Shown here: positions 1 through 14,254 of the stretch, piece after piece
How the letters are laid out: every line of letters begins with the position of its first letter
Numbering within the stretch: the stretch's first letter is position 1
NCBI GenBank assembly: GCA_026874595.1
Contig: CM049308.1
Location: 91,701,624 to 91,765,623 of the forward strand
Direction of reading: 5' to 3'
Length of the DNA stretch: 64,000 nt
Origin: Sipunculus nudus
Lineage: Eukaryota > Annelida > Sipuncula > Golfingiida > Sipunculidae
Notes under the pieces: model-generated
Seen by the model: only the letters and a program-made list of their open reading frames with translations
What the model was told of the DNA's origin: nothing
Databases searched by the model: none
Translations under genes and position numbers: made by a program

Positions 1-3000
1 ACATAAATAGCATTCTCTACCTGTAACATTAAATAATACTCAGGTTGAATGCAAAAAGTTGAGTCACTTTTGGTTTACATGTACATAAATGTTGGACATG
101 TGCTGTACATCTGTGTATGGGAAATAAATGGGTGAGATACTCAAATATACATATCAATATCTGTTGACTGTACCCACAGGGCAAGTTTCTGGGCCATATT
201 ATATAACCACTTCACAACCAGTAAGATATATTCAGTGGCAGAAAAAGCTTACCTTCCTGATGGGTGGCTGTATATATATAGATGGCAGAGCATTACATTT
301 AAACGTATTTGGTATCTATACCAAGAACATGCCTCTTTTCACCAATACCTGAGTTGTGTGCTTGGGCATATTTATGAACCCACCTACTATGAATCATATG
401 TAATAAAGTAGATGGATAGTAAGATATCGACTTTTATATATGACAAGTTACAATGAACTACTATCGTGCATTATGCAGTATGGCAGCACTCAAGACTTAT
501 TAAATCTGTAATATCCATAATATTTGTTTTTAAAAGTCACAACAGCTTAAGTATATATGCGTCTTACAAGTAACATAAACAAATGCAACATATTAGCCAA
601 GCATGCAATACATTCTGAGTACTCTATACGTCCTTTGTGTGGTAATTATGTACATGGGTACTAAGAACCATATGATGATATAGTTCCTACAGTTGGAGTT
701 ACATAATCTTGTCCGTGTGTACAGGTAACCTTTATGTATCATGGATAAACCATAGTTTATTCATCATGTACATGAGGAGCTGAGAATAACAAAATGGGGG
801 GATGGAAAGATACATTAATCACAATCACATGTAATGAACATAATCTCCAGTATGATACTTATGGCGATACTCCTTTCATGATTCAATACACATGATACAA
901 GGTAGTAGTATAAGAGTTTAGATTGTAAGTCAGTGCTTTCCTTTGTTCAAGTTTGTTATGCAGTTATTTCCACTCCTCAGGAATGATAAATGATGAAACA
1001 GCCCATGCAATTGGTTTGATAATTAGGCAGTTAGCCAATCAGGTTCCAGTTAATTGATTTCTGGCCAGTGACGTTTCACCTGTCATGTGGTGGGCTACTA
1101 AACATTATTAGATCCAGGAGGTTGCTAAATAAATGTCAGACTTTCTGCTTGATTGTAACATATTGTCAGCTGATTGATACAGGGATATCTGACAATAATG
1201 ATAAAATATTTGATTTTGTATCATTAAATATCAGTCCACTGGTTAATTGTTACAGCCGGGCATATCATATATTAAGTAAAATGGTAATAAAAAATTATTT
1301 ATAGTGATAAGAAAAAAAGCATCTAGCTGATGCTGTTCAATACTTCAGTCCTGCAGCTTACAGAACTGGGCACACTCTTCTGGACCTATATATAACTCAT
1401 GAACCTTAAATGAAACAAATATAAGGCAGATAGCACCTACCTGTTGGCAGTGATAGAGACTTATGCTTATGGTCCTAGGTGCACGGGATATAACCACCCA
1501 AGGATGCCATCCTGACGAAACAAAAACCAGACATTAACATAAAACTAGGGAGCAAGCATTCTTTATCAGTTCACTGGACTGTTAGTCAGGCCATGTAGAT
1601 ATCTATATACAGGGAAAAGAGGCATTTCATGAATGAACTCATAAATATACTGTTAACAGGTGAACTTTCTGTGCTGTCCTGGCAAAAAGATGTTGCTGTG
1701 GGTTGTCCACAGTATAAATGTGTATCTCCTGATCACCATGTCCAAATAGAACAAGGGAAGAACAACATTTGATCGGTTCATTAAAATGTTCATTGAAGAC
1801 AAAGGTCTCTCTTGTCCGTATACTGGAAATGTTAACCTGAAGAAAAGGTACCAATAATAGAAAGTAATCAGTACTATTTATAAAGTACCAAAAGTTTATT
1901 AATCAGAATCACAGCACTGTTAGACATGTATACAAAATATACAATCCCATCTCCTATCACTCTCTCATCTCCCCTCTGCATTTTTATTATAAGGATGCTT
2001 TCATAAACTTAAATTTGTCACTGATACTGATGCATTGGTAAAAATTTTTTTTACATGCGTTTATATATAAATATTGATATGGTCATTTTTTTAAAATATA
2101 GATAATAATTATTTTTTAAAGGATAAAACTCCAAAATGCTCTAACATACTATTACAATATTATAATACAATCAACAATCATGACACATACTGTGATGAGA
2201 ATATGATATTAAAAGTCTGCTAAAATACCACATTAAGACTGTTACAGTGTTAAATGAGTTATTAATGTATACCAATACTGGGTTTTATTTTTATCACTTC
2301 AGTGAACGTCTTCAGTGTCCAACCCAGTGCATATAGCAGAAAACATGAATTACACAAATGAAATATTAGTGCTAAATAAATACATAGTCAAATATGTATG
2401 TTCTGTTCATCTTGATCAGTAGAGGGACATAAACTCAAAACCATGAATTTTACATTTTTCAGTAATTTCATCAGATGGGGGTGTTTACAAATGGTACCAC
2501 AAATAAAAAGGGGCAGACATTTCCTGAATGAATCATCATGTATATATTTACTATTGGTTGGACAATTTTTAGGAAATTGTCACAAGTCTTGTGTGTAATC
2601 AATTGATGGTTCAGTGTTTTATTACCTAGAGCAAGGTGACAAGTGTTTGTGTCTCTGTGACAATCAATAGGATAGACCTTGTGGGATAATAACATGTACC
2701 ATAAAAAAGCACATTTTGAAATATTAATCAAAACCTGTGATAACACATGATGTCAAAAAAATCTTTTGTATGAAATTTTTATTATAAAATATCCAAAACA
2801 GTAGTGATTATCTAGTCAGATTTGATTGAAGCAAATCTGTGGTACTTTGCAGTATTGGTATTTCTTTGACAACCAAAAAATGACATGTACGCTTTAAAAT
2901 TTTTATCACTATTTATCAATCCACCTCTGTGAGTATGGGTTATTATCTTTGAGTCTGTGCATAACAAGAACATTTTACATGAAATGTAGTAGTTAACAGT

Positions 3001-4927
3001 CTTATCTCTCCTTGACAGCTGTTCAATAATTCAGCTTTGACATACAAGGAAACCTTTTTGAGCTTTTTAGAACTATCTAAATTATCATATGCTACATATT
3101 TTTCACCGCGGAATTATATAACGCAATTTTAAGTAAATCCTGTTAGTGCAGCCCAAGAAAACATGCATAAATAGCAGCTGTTGGATGGCGTGCAAGGGCC
3201 TGGCCCATGTGTGCAATAACTTTGCTACTTGTGAATATGGATTTATATAATTAGTACTGATAACTCTAATTGTATAATTCAGATGTACCCAAAATTCCTA
3301 CCTTAGCTGATTACTATTCATACTGTATAAAAATATATATTGGATATAATAATATTATTATAATATATTCAGACCAAAATATCATTGGGCAGCATTGATT
3401 CAGATGAGTGCCAGGTGTAAAAATAAGATTCAGCATCAGCTTGAATTTAATGTAACTATTTTAATTATCAATACAGCTGGTCCATAATGATAAACTAATT
3501 TAAAAGCCTCAGTGTGCTGATACACTTAATATCTGGTGATTACTTGATTTGACAAATTAAATTGGTTCAGTCCACGCCAGAATTAATGTGCATTACCTTA
3601 AAGCAGAACACAGGAATCACTCATTTCAGCTGCTACCAGGACTCAGAAAAAGCCACCGTTTCAGCTGCTGAACTGTTATTTGAACATACCTACAGTGCCT
3701 TTAGGGACTGATCAATTTCACACGATACTGCTACACTTTCCCGCTCAAGTCAGTTTTGTCTGTCACAGCAAGAAGCCCCTGTGGAAATACACATACCTGA
3801 TAACCACACAGGTAGATTACTCCAGTGCCAGGATTTCTAGGCATCCAGGAAATAATACAGTCAGGTATACATCCTCTGGTGACAATGTTAGTACCAGTCT
3901 GTGCACTACAGTGAAGTATCCTGTGAAAGTTGTTCAGTCTACTTTGTTGTACCTTGTTTTATTGATTTGGCTTTATTGACAGAACCAGCGTGCTCTGTTG
4001 AAGAACTGGCATTGACTTAGCCATGCTCTGGCTGGCTGTGATATAGGCCTCAGCTTGGTGCTGTTACCGGGTGCTCTCACTGACTCCACACACGCACTGT
4101 AACTACTCTGAAGCCCGGCCGGCAGTTTACCTAACACATGAAGACTCATTGATTAAATCTCCTGGAGATGTTGTTTTAATGAATCGTCAAATACGCCATA
4201 CCTGCCTCTCCTGTAATGACCAATGGGTGATACAATGTAACATGAATGGAGGTGTGGTAGGGGTCACTCCGTGCATAAGCATATGTCACTTAGGATTTCA
4301 AATCGCCTCAGCTTCCTGTCTTCTTGTGTAAACAGTCCCATTTTTTACCTTTCCACAGTATATATGCTAGATGTTCATACTCCAGGTGCCTAATCGTTAT
4401 TATCAGCAGTGTTAACAATGATAGTTGTAATAATTATGATTTTAAAATGTTAAATTCCATAATGATCATTGATTGACAGATGTTTTCTCATTATAATATA
4501 GTTCCTTGATAAATCAATGACTATTACATTTTCCTTATCCTCTTATAAGGGTTTATGTAGTTGACAGTAGTGTATATATGAATTGCACACATGGCTTTGG
4601 AATTTCAGCTAACTTATCATCCTTGTAATGCTCCCATGCTTGTGTGACAGAAAATAGTGCAAGAAAAACAGAAAACAAAGAAAAGTTATTAAAAAGTGTA
4701 TTACATGTACCACATATTTGCTGTTTCGTTTGATATCATAAACTTTCCAATCACAGTGGGATAAACAATGCCATATTGAGGCTTTTGTTTGATATTTTCA
4801 CCTTAAATTTAAAAAATGTCATTTACAGGACAACAATGCCATATTTAGGACATAAGAAGTGTAGACTTGCTTTATATACGTAACATATATATACCAGTTA
4901 TCATATTATTTATAGTGTAATAAAGGT
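1..4927. other. Gene-free, AT-rich unique DNA
   Basis: No gene, RNA or mobile element could be supported here. Short open frames exist on both strands (the longest about 99 codons at 3680-3979), but none has a recognisable motif or splice context. The stretch 3600-4330 is less AT-rich than its surroundings and holds two CAGCTG E-box motifs close together (near 3628 and 3661), so it could be regulatory; this is only a composition-based guess. Confidence 0.5.
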
Positions 4928-4941
4928 TATATATATAATTA

Positions 4942-5013
<72 letters not shown>

Positions 5014-5014
5014 C
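4928..5014. repeat. (TA)n microsatellite
   Basis: A long run of alternating T and A, purest from about 4949 to 4992, broken once by an extra A near 4993 and then continuing to about 5013. Such runs are prone to length change and to assembly error. No element ends are seen around it. Confidence 0.95.
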
Positions 5015-8000
5015 ATGAATTTATACACAGTGGCATATTACACTCTACTGGAGCCAGTATCATGATGATACTATGATACATGTGACAGGAGAGGTTGAAA
5101 AACAGAGCCATTGTGCTGGTGCTGATTCTGGTGCAGATGCACTTCAGAAGTGTTAAAGAAGCCCACCAGTAGATGGCAGCATGTGTGCCATCACTTCACA
5201 AAGTTCTCAGTGTTCATGACAACAGCAGACTTGATAACAACATCCACTTCACTAATAAGAATGCATGTGGGGCCCTTTGGTTAATAAGTCATCAGCCTAA
5301 ACACATAAATAACAGAGGTCTGATAGATGATCTGATGCAGTAACCACAGCAGTGGTCTGTCATGCATGGGAGATGTTACAGCTCTTTGGCTTCATCACAG
5401 CACAATGTGGGCTGTTTCAGTTCTGTCTGAGAGGGGTAAAAACACATGTTTTTGCCAAAAAAAAAATAGTATAATATGGAATCTCATCACAGCCACACAG
5501 CAGGCTGTGTACTTAAACAATCAGTCCTGAAAATCTTGCATCGTTTACCAGTAAATCTTTCACAAAACTACAGGAGTATTAAGAAATTCTTGTACTTTAT
5601 AAAAGACATCACTGTTTGTGTTACTATTATTTTACTATCTATTTATAATTATTATATTTAGGAGGCAATAGACGTTCTGTAGACCCTGATAACAGCAACC
5701 TGGGGCCTGCTTCTACTTGCCTCTTTAAATATGTCTACACATTTGCATGTTTATGTTGTTGTGTCAGGACATGTGGCTTTGCTTCAAGACTTTAGAGCCA
5801 AGCATAATTCACAAAGCATTTCCTGCAGTTAACAGGGTATAATAACATTTCATGTTCTTCACAAATAAAAGGAAAATAAAAAACTAAGTGGAACCAGCTA
5901 ATGAGATGTCATCCAGTCATAGATGTGAAACTTAATTTCACCTTATGTTTTAAATCATAAGCAAATATGCACAACCTAATGAATTATTAATTGTGAGTCC
6001 TGTTTTTACAAACATTTTTTGTATGTATTATACTGCACCAATTTATTATCATTGCAACATCTTCAGTATTTTCATATACATTTTAGAATTTATGTACATT
6101 CATTTGATTATATAATTAAAGTCTTCTATGCTTAATTTTATGATCATGATTTTTTTTATAATTCAGAATGAAAGACAAGCTCACAATGGCCTTGGCATGC
6201 ATACCTGCTGTTTGGTTGAGAAGAGGTTCACTTGTCTGGCAGGGAAAGTGAGTACTACAGCGTAAAACCTACACTGCACCATACACGCAAGTTCAGACAA
6301 AACTTCTCTGTTTATCATGGCATACATCTTCACCAAATTACTCCACTAAAACAAAGGCCAAAAACTACTGGCATGACCATGTTGTACATCTGCATTCAGT
6401 GGTGTACAAGAGGTATGGTACAGCATGCAGCTGACTGTGCTTGCTCAAGTTGAACAAGTGTTTTTTCAAAGCTACTGTAAGTACCTAGAGGAGTAGCTAA
6501 AGAAAGAGTGCTTAGTTAACTGATACTGATGCCACACACTGAAGAAAATAGAAACAAGAAGCTGCGTATCAGGTAAAAGTACTGGCTGTAAGATGTTGTG
6601 CCATTTTTATAAGTTTTGTAATGAGGAGATAGACCCTTCAACCCATTATTCTTCAGATAGAGCCACAAACTTCTAACCAATGGATCAGGCCTGGGGCTTA
6701 GTTTACCACGCTTCCACTTGGTGGTATCTTTGTGATGTCAATAGCAGACAATTACCGAGACAGACGGGCCCCTACAGAAAGAGGAGTTTGTAGTAGTGTA
6801 GTTGATAAACATCAGGGAGTACGTATTTCCTGGAATAGCACCCAGCGCCACGTGAGGCCAACAGAAAAACAACACTGTTTTCTCTCAATGGCTCTCAGCT
6901 TTACTATGTGTTGTAGCTGTTACGTAGTTATACTGTACCAGCCTGTTGGTCGGTCTGCTTCTTTCTGCCAGAAATAAACACTTTTAAGAAATCCACTAAA
7001 ATATAATCAGGGTTTATCCGGTAGATAATTTGTTCTTTGCACCTGGTGTATATAGCTTGTTTTAATGACTACACCTGATTGTGACAGTGATAAACGTGCG
7101 CTCTAGTTCTGCTATACTAATGGAATTCACAGCACCTAACAAGCAGATACATCATTGATAAACCAGCATAGTCCCCGTTTATATCCACACAAAAACACCT
7201 GTGTTACCAGAATGGCTTCAGTACATGCTAAAAGACTTTAAAATAACCTTTTTAAAATTATTGAATTTTCCCAGATAAAACATTGATGGACAAAATGAAC
7301 TTACCACAAAGCCGTTGTAGAGGAAAATTGTTTACGATTATGCTTTGATGAAGTATTCTGATAATAATGCAATAATAAATGTTGCCATTAGGATTGGAAG
7401 CCTTGAGTTTCAGCTTTTGATGTGATATATACCATCAATCCATACCTGGAACTAGCTGATTTTAAAATAGTTTACACTCATATCAGTCTTCATCTGTTTA
7501 GCTAACTGTCACCTGTCTTTAAAACGCCTAAAAACCTCTTGATAAATAATAGTGAAAAGCTGATAAACTGCCTTTAATATTAACAAACTGGTAAGCACAT
7601 GTATACTTTATTTTTCTTCTCACTCAATAATGATGGTGTATGTAGGATGATTGTTGCAGTTAAATTTTTATTTTACACCACAAGAATTATGAATTTTTAT
7701 TCACAAGTCGTCAGTCTTCTTGGTGTTATCATATATTCATTTAATTTAAAGTTCAAAATGAACATACTTATTTTACAGTATGCTATAAAGTAAGTGATTA
7801 TATTAGATTCTCAGTCTTGAGAACTTTCATTCCTGAAACTTCTCAGCTTCCTTGAAAGTGTACCAGGTTAGTTTCCATTATAGATGGTAGATTATTATCA
7901 GTGTACTGCTGTCAACAATGAATAACCAGTGGCCATTAACTCTAAGGTGACACGGTCCTGGTCAAGGGTATCATCATAAAAGAACAGTTGGAATAAGAAG

Positions 8001-8500
8001 TGAACCCTCACCTTTGAGGTCACATCCCACCCATTAACAGTCACTCATTAAGATCAGCAACAATGGAATAGTTTGCTAATTGTAGGCCTAACCTGAAAGT
8101 GTTTATTTTTTTAAGGAGGACCATCCATGGAAAAAGGCAAGTCTTGAATGTTTATTATTGAATTGTTAGTGTATTATAGGGAAACTGTGATACTGCTGTC
8201 AATTGACGGGGCATACCTTTCAGTGAATGACACCTTACAGGTACACAGGTAAACATGGTGTACCATGTAATCATAAACACCAGAAATGATAGGCATCTAC
8301 CATGTTGGCTTGAATAGAAAAATTGGTGGTCACCTTCAAATAGTTACATTGCGGGATATTGGTAATAACAGAGTTGGGTTTAGGTTAATGATTGCCCATT
8401 AACTGTCAGCGTAAAATATGTCTGAAATCTTCTACTGACTTTTCATTGAACAAGATAACAGTCCAGACAAGGTTATCTGATTGGTGAAAGGACAATAAGG
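5015..8500. other. Gene-free, AT-rich unique DNA
   Basis: Only short open frames (61-81 codons) with no family resemblance are present. No repeats longer than simple A or T runs and no element termini were found. Confidence 0.5.
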
Positions 8501-9060
8501 ATGGTTACAGTGATCCCGCAGGTGCGTTCAATGGAATGCCTCCCTTAATATAAAGTTGTAGGTGCCTGGCTGCATATAGTGCAAATTGCCTGATAATTTT
8601 CCCATGAATATCACTTTGCAGAGCAATCAAGTATGATAGAGGTATGAGGTTTATTGTATAAAGATAGGTGGCAGTGCATTCCTGTAGCCAGTGTGCTCTA
8701 CTGCGGGCACACTTGTTGACAGTCCTCAGGTAGCCATTCAAGCGTGGGGAGTGTGGGAAACGTGTGGCAGGCTTCAGCTTGGCCACGCTCTGGCAAACCC
8801 ATGCCACACCATGGATGAAAATGTAGTTCTTCCCACAGTTGGTATTAGACCCTTGGGGCCGTTTCTCAGGTGGTCTGAGGTGGTCTTCACTGAACCGACC
8901 CGGTCTCCACAAAACAAAATCCAGGCACCCTCCTTACCAGAATGGCGCCACTTTCATCACATTATCTTTCTGTCTTATAAAATAGTTTTTCATTCATATA
9001 TTTTTTTTTCCTGTCCAGACCAGATTTATCTGTGTGATGTCATTTATTAACAAGTAATTA
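8501..9060. other. Less AT-rich block with overlapping open frames, no recognised product
   Basis: Two open frames overlap on opposite strands: minus 8505-8912 (135 codons) and plus 8691-9050 (119 codons). The shared part (about 8690-8930) is visibly richer in G and C than its flanks, which makes stop codons rarer in all frames. I recognise no domain in either product, and neither frame has a convincing splice or promoter context. It could be a decayed exon or retrotransposon fragment, or simply a GC-richer unique stretch. Confidence 0.25.
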
Positions 9061-9869
9061 ATGAGCAATTACTTTGTCAGGCTTGCACTTGCATGGTATA
9101 ATCTCAACTCTTGGCACATACTCGTGAGAACATTTCCTATGAGACGGATGAGTGGTGTGAGAAGTTAAACATGAGCAACTTTTATGTTTTGGTTCAGTGA
9201 TTTTCTATTTATTAGGAACTGTGAAGTGATTTTCCCATGAATGGTGGAACAAGTGTCCTGTCTACACCACTTCAGGATGACGTATGAGCATTTTGTTTGT
9301 GAAACCAGACAGTTATTGTGGTACAAGTAATAACCCCTTTGAAGGTTGTTATACAAAATTTGATCACAAGTAACATTCTGATTTTCATTCAATTTTTTAT
9401 ATTATTATACAAAATATATTAAAAAAATGATATCCTTTGGAGCTGTTTTTTAGAATTAAATCTTTTATTCACTTGAGTTTTTTTTTAATATAACTTGTAC
9501 AGTTTCTTCTTGAAATGTTTGTTATGTTTAAAATTGTAATATACTGTGATGGTATATATGTCAAAGAAAGTCCGTGCTTGTAACATACCTTGTAACATTC
9601 TTTTTTTGTTCTAACTGTTATGAGGCATCATTCAGAATTTTGACTGACATATGTTATCATTTATTGACAATATCAACAAATGTGTCTATTTATTAGAAAT
9701 AGGAGATGCATAATAGGATCAACAAAATTAACATATTTCTGCTAAGAGTATTTTTGTCACCAACTTTGTTTCACCAGCTTCAATTAGCTTAGCTTCAGTT
9801 TTATCTGTATTTAAACATGCTCTTTCACTAAAACATGATTTTAACTTGTCCCATCAATGTAGAGGCAGC
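9061..9869. other. Gene-free AT-rich stretch
   Basis: Very A/T-rich with many T runs (for example near 9001 and 9480). Nothing recognisable was found. Confidence 0.5.
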
Positions 9870-10935
9870 TGGACTTTGATATATCTTTGTTTTAAGTGAA
9901 GTTGATATTATGCTCAGAGTGAACCATATTTAGTTTTAGTCTTCTTTGAAGTGGATACAGACTTGGCTCCTCCATAAGTGTGAAAATCACATGGGTCCTA
10001 CCATCTTAGTCCTTGCCTAGTAAGTACCAGTGGGCATTTTCATGCTCTCCTCAGAAGGTAGTAGAAGTCAGTGCTGTTGTGTTGTCTAAATAATTCCATT
10101 TTTTTTTCAGGAGTGGTTACTGTCTTTAGTTCCTTAGAGAAATTACAATCATTATTTTCTTTGGAGCATCAACAGTCTTGGTGTTCAAAGTTTTGATACA
10201 ACTTGGGTCTCCATATAACACACAAAGTTTTGGTCATCTCAGAGCAGATATAGTCAGATCAGATATAGTTCTGATCACCTCAGAACAGATTGTAGCCTGA
10301 ATTCTTAGAATCTGTACAGTTTTCTTTTCATGATCCGCGGTCTTTGTCTCCTTACAGAAATTGGATTCTTGGTCTTGGATTTTTTATCATTTCCTCAGAG
10401 GAGATCATATCTTTACCTCCTCAGAGTGGACCATATTGATAATGTATTGATCATTCTCAGAGCTGATACAGTCTTGATAAGCTTGGAGTAGTATCCTCAT
10501 GGTAAGCACTGTCTTGGACACTTCAGAGATGATACAGTCTTAGTCCCTTTGGATCATATAGTCTTGGGAAGTTACTTCTGCAGAGTAGATGCAGTCTTAG
10601 TTTCCTTAGATCAAATAGTCTTACTTTTATACATAGGAGATACTGGTCATCTAAAAGTCTAAGTTCTGCAGAGAAGATACTGTTTAAGTATTCCTACATG
10701 AGATTATCTTGAGTATCTCTTCAGAGATTAAGTGCTATTTTGGTCTTCTATGTCAAGTTTTGGTTTCTTCAGAATTCCTAGATGACCTTGTTCTGCTCAA
10801 GTGGAGACCATCTAATTAAAATACATTCCAAACATTTCATTTTGTATGTTCAGGTGGATAATTTCCTAGAATCCTCAAAGCTGGTTTAGGTAGACCAGAT
10901 TTTGAATCTCTCAGAGAAAATTTGTATTTTCTTAT
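9870..10935. repeat. Highly degenerate tandem-like array, unit like CTCAGAGNNGATACAGTCTTGG
   Basis: About fifteen imperfect occurrences of a motif of the form (C/T)TCAGAG..GATACAGTCTT(G/A)GTC recur across roughly 1 kb. Clear examples lie near 10235, 10276, 10393, 10418, 10452, 10519, 10577, 10667 and 10710. Spacing is irregular, often 40-60 bp. Divergence is high, so this looks like an old minisatellite that has decayed. No long open frame follows the unit, so there is no support for a repeat protein. Confidence 0.6.
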
Positions 10936-12068
10936 CCTGTTTTAGCTTGGATTGATTAACTTTTGTTAAAGCTTTTGTAAATTTATTTGTTGAATGATTG
11001 AATGATCTGTTGCTATTAAAACCAGGAATTTTTTATAATTAAAATTACATTAAAATTTTGGCTGCAATTAACCAAACTTATTTTAAGATCCTTAAGATAT
11101 AACAAATACAACATCATTGGAAGACATTTGTTTAGGGAAGTAGTGGGAACCAAGTTATGGATGTTAAGCAGTCACCTTGTGAGGATGAAATATCACTCAA
11201 GTGAGGCTAACTGTACCTTGTGAGTGTAGTAAAATAGTAGCAAGTTGTCAGTGAGGAATGCAAGTGAGGTGACATGTGGCCTGAGAAGAGCGCTCCACGA
11301 GCAACCAGCAGTATTTTCCCAGGAGACAATGTGTACACCTCAGTGACCCTGAGTATTTAAAGCCTGTCATGGCACAATGATAAATCACTGTTTTACTGAC
11401 TGCCTGCATATATTCCAGTCTTTTACATGTATAAACCTATTAAAGGTGTAATTGGCCGTCTTTGTGCCAAGGTGAATCCAGCAAAGGCACCATGTCACCT
11501 GGTAAAGTTATCGCCACATTGTCTTTGAGGTGACCTGTTGGGGGCCAGTTTAAATGGTGCCCTGCTTCAGGGTGGGTTACAAATGTCTCAAAACTTCTCC
11601 AAACCGTGTTGCCTTGGGGTACCAGAAAGGGCGTACACATTTTCCCAGGCGTCATACTTAATTTGCATCATTCACAGTGCACCTGTCACACTGATGTTTC
11701 ATAGACGTCCCCTATCATTTGATAATGTATGTTACCTCAGGTCACAGGTAGTTCCCATGGCTGTATAGTTTAGGTGTCCCTTGATGGATTGCTGGTGACA
11801 GTTATAAGATCTTGAAGGGAATCCTACACTCATCCCACTCATGTGTGCAAACACAGTCCTTAATGTTTCATCTCTCAGTTTGTGACTTCTAGACTAGTCC
11901 TAACTTGAATCGTTAATGACTCAGATTAGTAATATTACAGTAACATTAACTGAATTTTTTATGAAGAATTATGCAATTTGGATTTTGAAATTTTAGACTC
12001 AGGACCTCTGCTAATGAAGCTGGTTGTGTAATCGCCATTGTTTTTTTCTGTTTATCCACACAATATCT
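10936..12068. other. Gene-free unique DNA
   Basis: Two short overlapping open frames on opposite strands (11440-11655 minus, 11538-11768 plus) lie in a slightly GC-richer patch and have no recognisable product. An octamer-like ATTTGCAT lies near 11661. Nothing else is supported. Confidence 0.4.
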
Positions 12069-12559
12069 AAAACAAGTGACCCATGGGTCATGACGCTCAG
12101 CTGCCAAGCATGACCTGCGACATCATGGGCTGCAATTCACAACTTCTAGTAAAATTGTTGCAGAACCTATATGCCAATTTTGTTTAAACTTTCTACATTG
12201 CCATAAATTCTTATCATATATGTCTGGTTAAAACATAGTGAATGATGGTCTGAGGCAAAATGTATGGTTGTTGAGCTATTAGGAACTAATCCCACAGCTT
12301 GCTCGATACCTGTCAGTCTCAAAAGGAATACCACACAGGCCACATATAAGATCAAAATATAGCAAAAGATCAAGGAAATCCATGCAAGAATTATTGTGAA
12401 ACGGGTGCTTCCATATTAATTTTTATTCAATACAAGCCAACTGTACTGAGCTTTCATAAATGATGGTCATATTTATTAAGAAATCTTTGACCCAATGCAA
12501 GATTACATTAATATACATCCCACTGCATTCACTTGAATAGTTCTTGAGATAATATGTTC

Positions 12560-12740
12560 TAAAGGAATTTAAAGATGGTGTCCTGGTGGCCATATTGGAT
12601 TTCTGACAGGTCGGAAATTGAACAACAAACATCCTCTTAAAGGGACCAAACATCATAAAAAAATCACAAACTGTCCTGGCAAAAGGATTTCTAAAAAGGC
12701 TACCTGGCAGACATAATGGTTTTCTGACAAGTCACACATC
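12560..12740 (+). repeat. Paired degenerate segment inside family A copy 1
   Basis: Two related stretches spaced about 123 bp apart: one near 12569 (AAGATGGTGTCCTGGTGGCC, followed by a TTTCTGACAGGTC motif) and one near 12692 (AAAGGCTACCTGGCAGAC, followed by TTTTCTGACAAGTC). Motifs of the AAGATGG..CCTGG..GGCCAT type are, from memory, frequent in marine invertebrate repeats. The segment is absent from copies 2-4, so copy 1 has a different 5' interior. Confidence 0.5.
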
Positions 12741-13399
12741 CTCCAATAAGACACTAAACTTGTAGCAATTGCTTCAAAGAATGTAACAGTTATGAATGTG
12801 CAAAACAATTCAAAAGGCATGATCAGGTTGGAGAGCTCTCATATCAGATTTATGAACATGCAAATGTAAAAAGTGCAAGTCCAATTTGTTTTAATTATCA
12901 GCTTGCTATTCAATGGGATCAGCAGGGTAGGTAAACTGCAAAACCTAAAAGAAAAGAAATGCAGAAAGCATCACTAAGAGTCTTGTAATCAAATAAAGCC
13001 ATCCTAAATCCAGGTACAGACCCACATATTATCAGAACAAACACTTGCTGGTATATCTGATGATTTGTATAATAATATTCAGATATCTAGAAAACTAAGT
13101 TTATTGCTATGATTCCATGATATAAACTGCAAAATGTTCCCATCATTTTATAAATCAGTAGCTAAACTTAACACTTAACTCTCATAGTCTTAATGCCTGG
13201 CCAAAGCATTCCGGCAAGTGTTTTTGTTATGCACTAATGATATATCCTTATCACTCCATGAGCTGATACAAAAGGGAGTCATATATCACAAGTGTCACTG
13301 ACAATTATGGGCACATAGTGAGATGTACCAGTTGTGAGTGCCATATGGTTATATATACAAGAAAACAAGAAAAATAGAGATGGTCTACAAAATAAGTTA

Positions 13400-14180
13400 T
13401 TGTGAACATCCTTGACCTATGACCTTGGCCTTTTGCCAACATATCAACTGGATTCTTTCTAAATGATGGGTAACTATTAACTACTTACATCTGGCCGGGT
13501 GTAATTACTTGGCAACCAATGAGTGAATAACTTAGACCTGCAACCTTTAACCTCCTGACCAGCTGACCTCAAAATCAATTAGTTATTTCTTCATGCAAAA
13601 AGACCCATAAATATGAAGTTTGAATCAAATTCAGTGATGCATAGATGTTGCATATGTGAAAGACTGAAGGTTTGGGTTGAACAGTTTCACTTGAAATATG
13701 TTCACAAGCATTTAGAACAATATTGTGACCTTGACCTTTGACCTTTTGAACTCAACATCAATAGGCTTCTTCTCCTATTGGTAGGTAAGCCATATATGAC
13801 AGATGGAAAGTATAGATTGAAAAGTTTGCTGAAAATGACTCCACGCAAGAAGAGGGTGCTGTGAACTTGACCTTTGACCTCAAAATCAACAGGTCTTTTG
13901 CCCTGTTGGCAGAGAAGCGATATCAGTGCTGAAAGGTTTGGAATGAAAGGTCTAGCTTGAAATGTGTCCACAACCTTTTCAAAGAAGTGGATCCTGTGAC
14001 CCTGACCTTTGACCTTGTGACCTCAACATCTATAGGATTCTTCTCCCACTTAGTAGGTGAGCTATATGTGAAAGATCAAAGAACTGGGATGAAAGGTTTG
14101 GCTTAAAATGCATCCTGAGGCTTTTCAAAGAAGTTGGTTCTGTGACCTTGACCTTTGACCTTGTGACCTCAAAATAATTA
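13400..14180 (+). repeat. Tandem array of TGACCTTTGACC units (copy 1)
   Basis: Exact TGACCTTTGACC cores occur at 13732, 13868, 14003 and 14149, so the unit is about 135-146 bp. A weaker unit lies near 13410-13440. Between cores the sequence repeats a GATGGAAGGTTTGGGATGAA-like and a TTTTCAAAGAAGT-like segment. Minus-strand open frames in this array are by-products of the repeat and are not genes. Confidence 0.85.
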
Positions 14181-14254
14181 TGGTTCTTCCCCTGTTGGTA
14201 GGTGAGCTGTATGTGAAAGATGGAAGGTTTGGGATGAAAATTTTGGCTAAAAGA

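Noticed and set aside
8505-9050. Overlapping 135- and 119-codon frames on opposite strands as a possible gene
   Set aside because: Both are open because the block is GC-richer. No motif or exon structure is recognisable, so it is reported only as a block.
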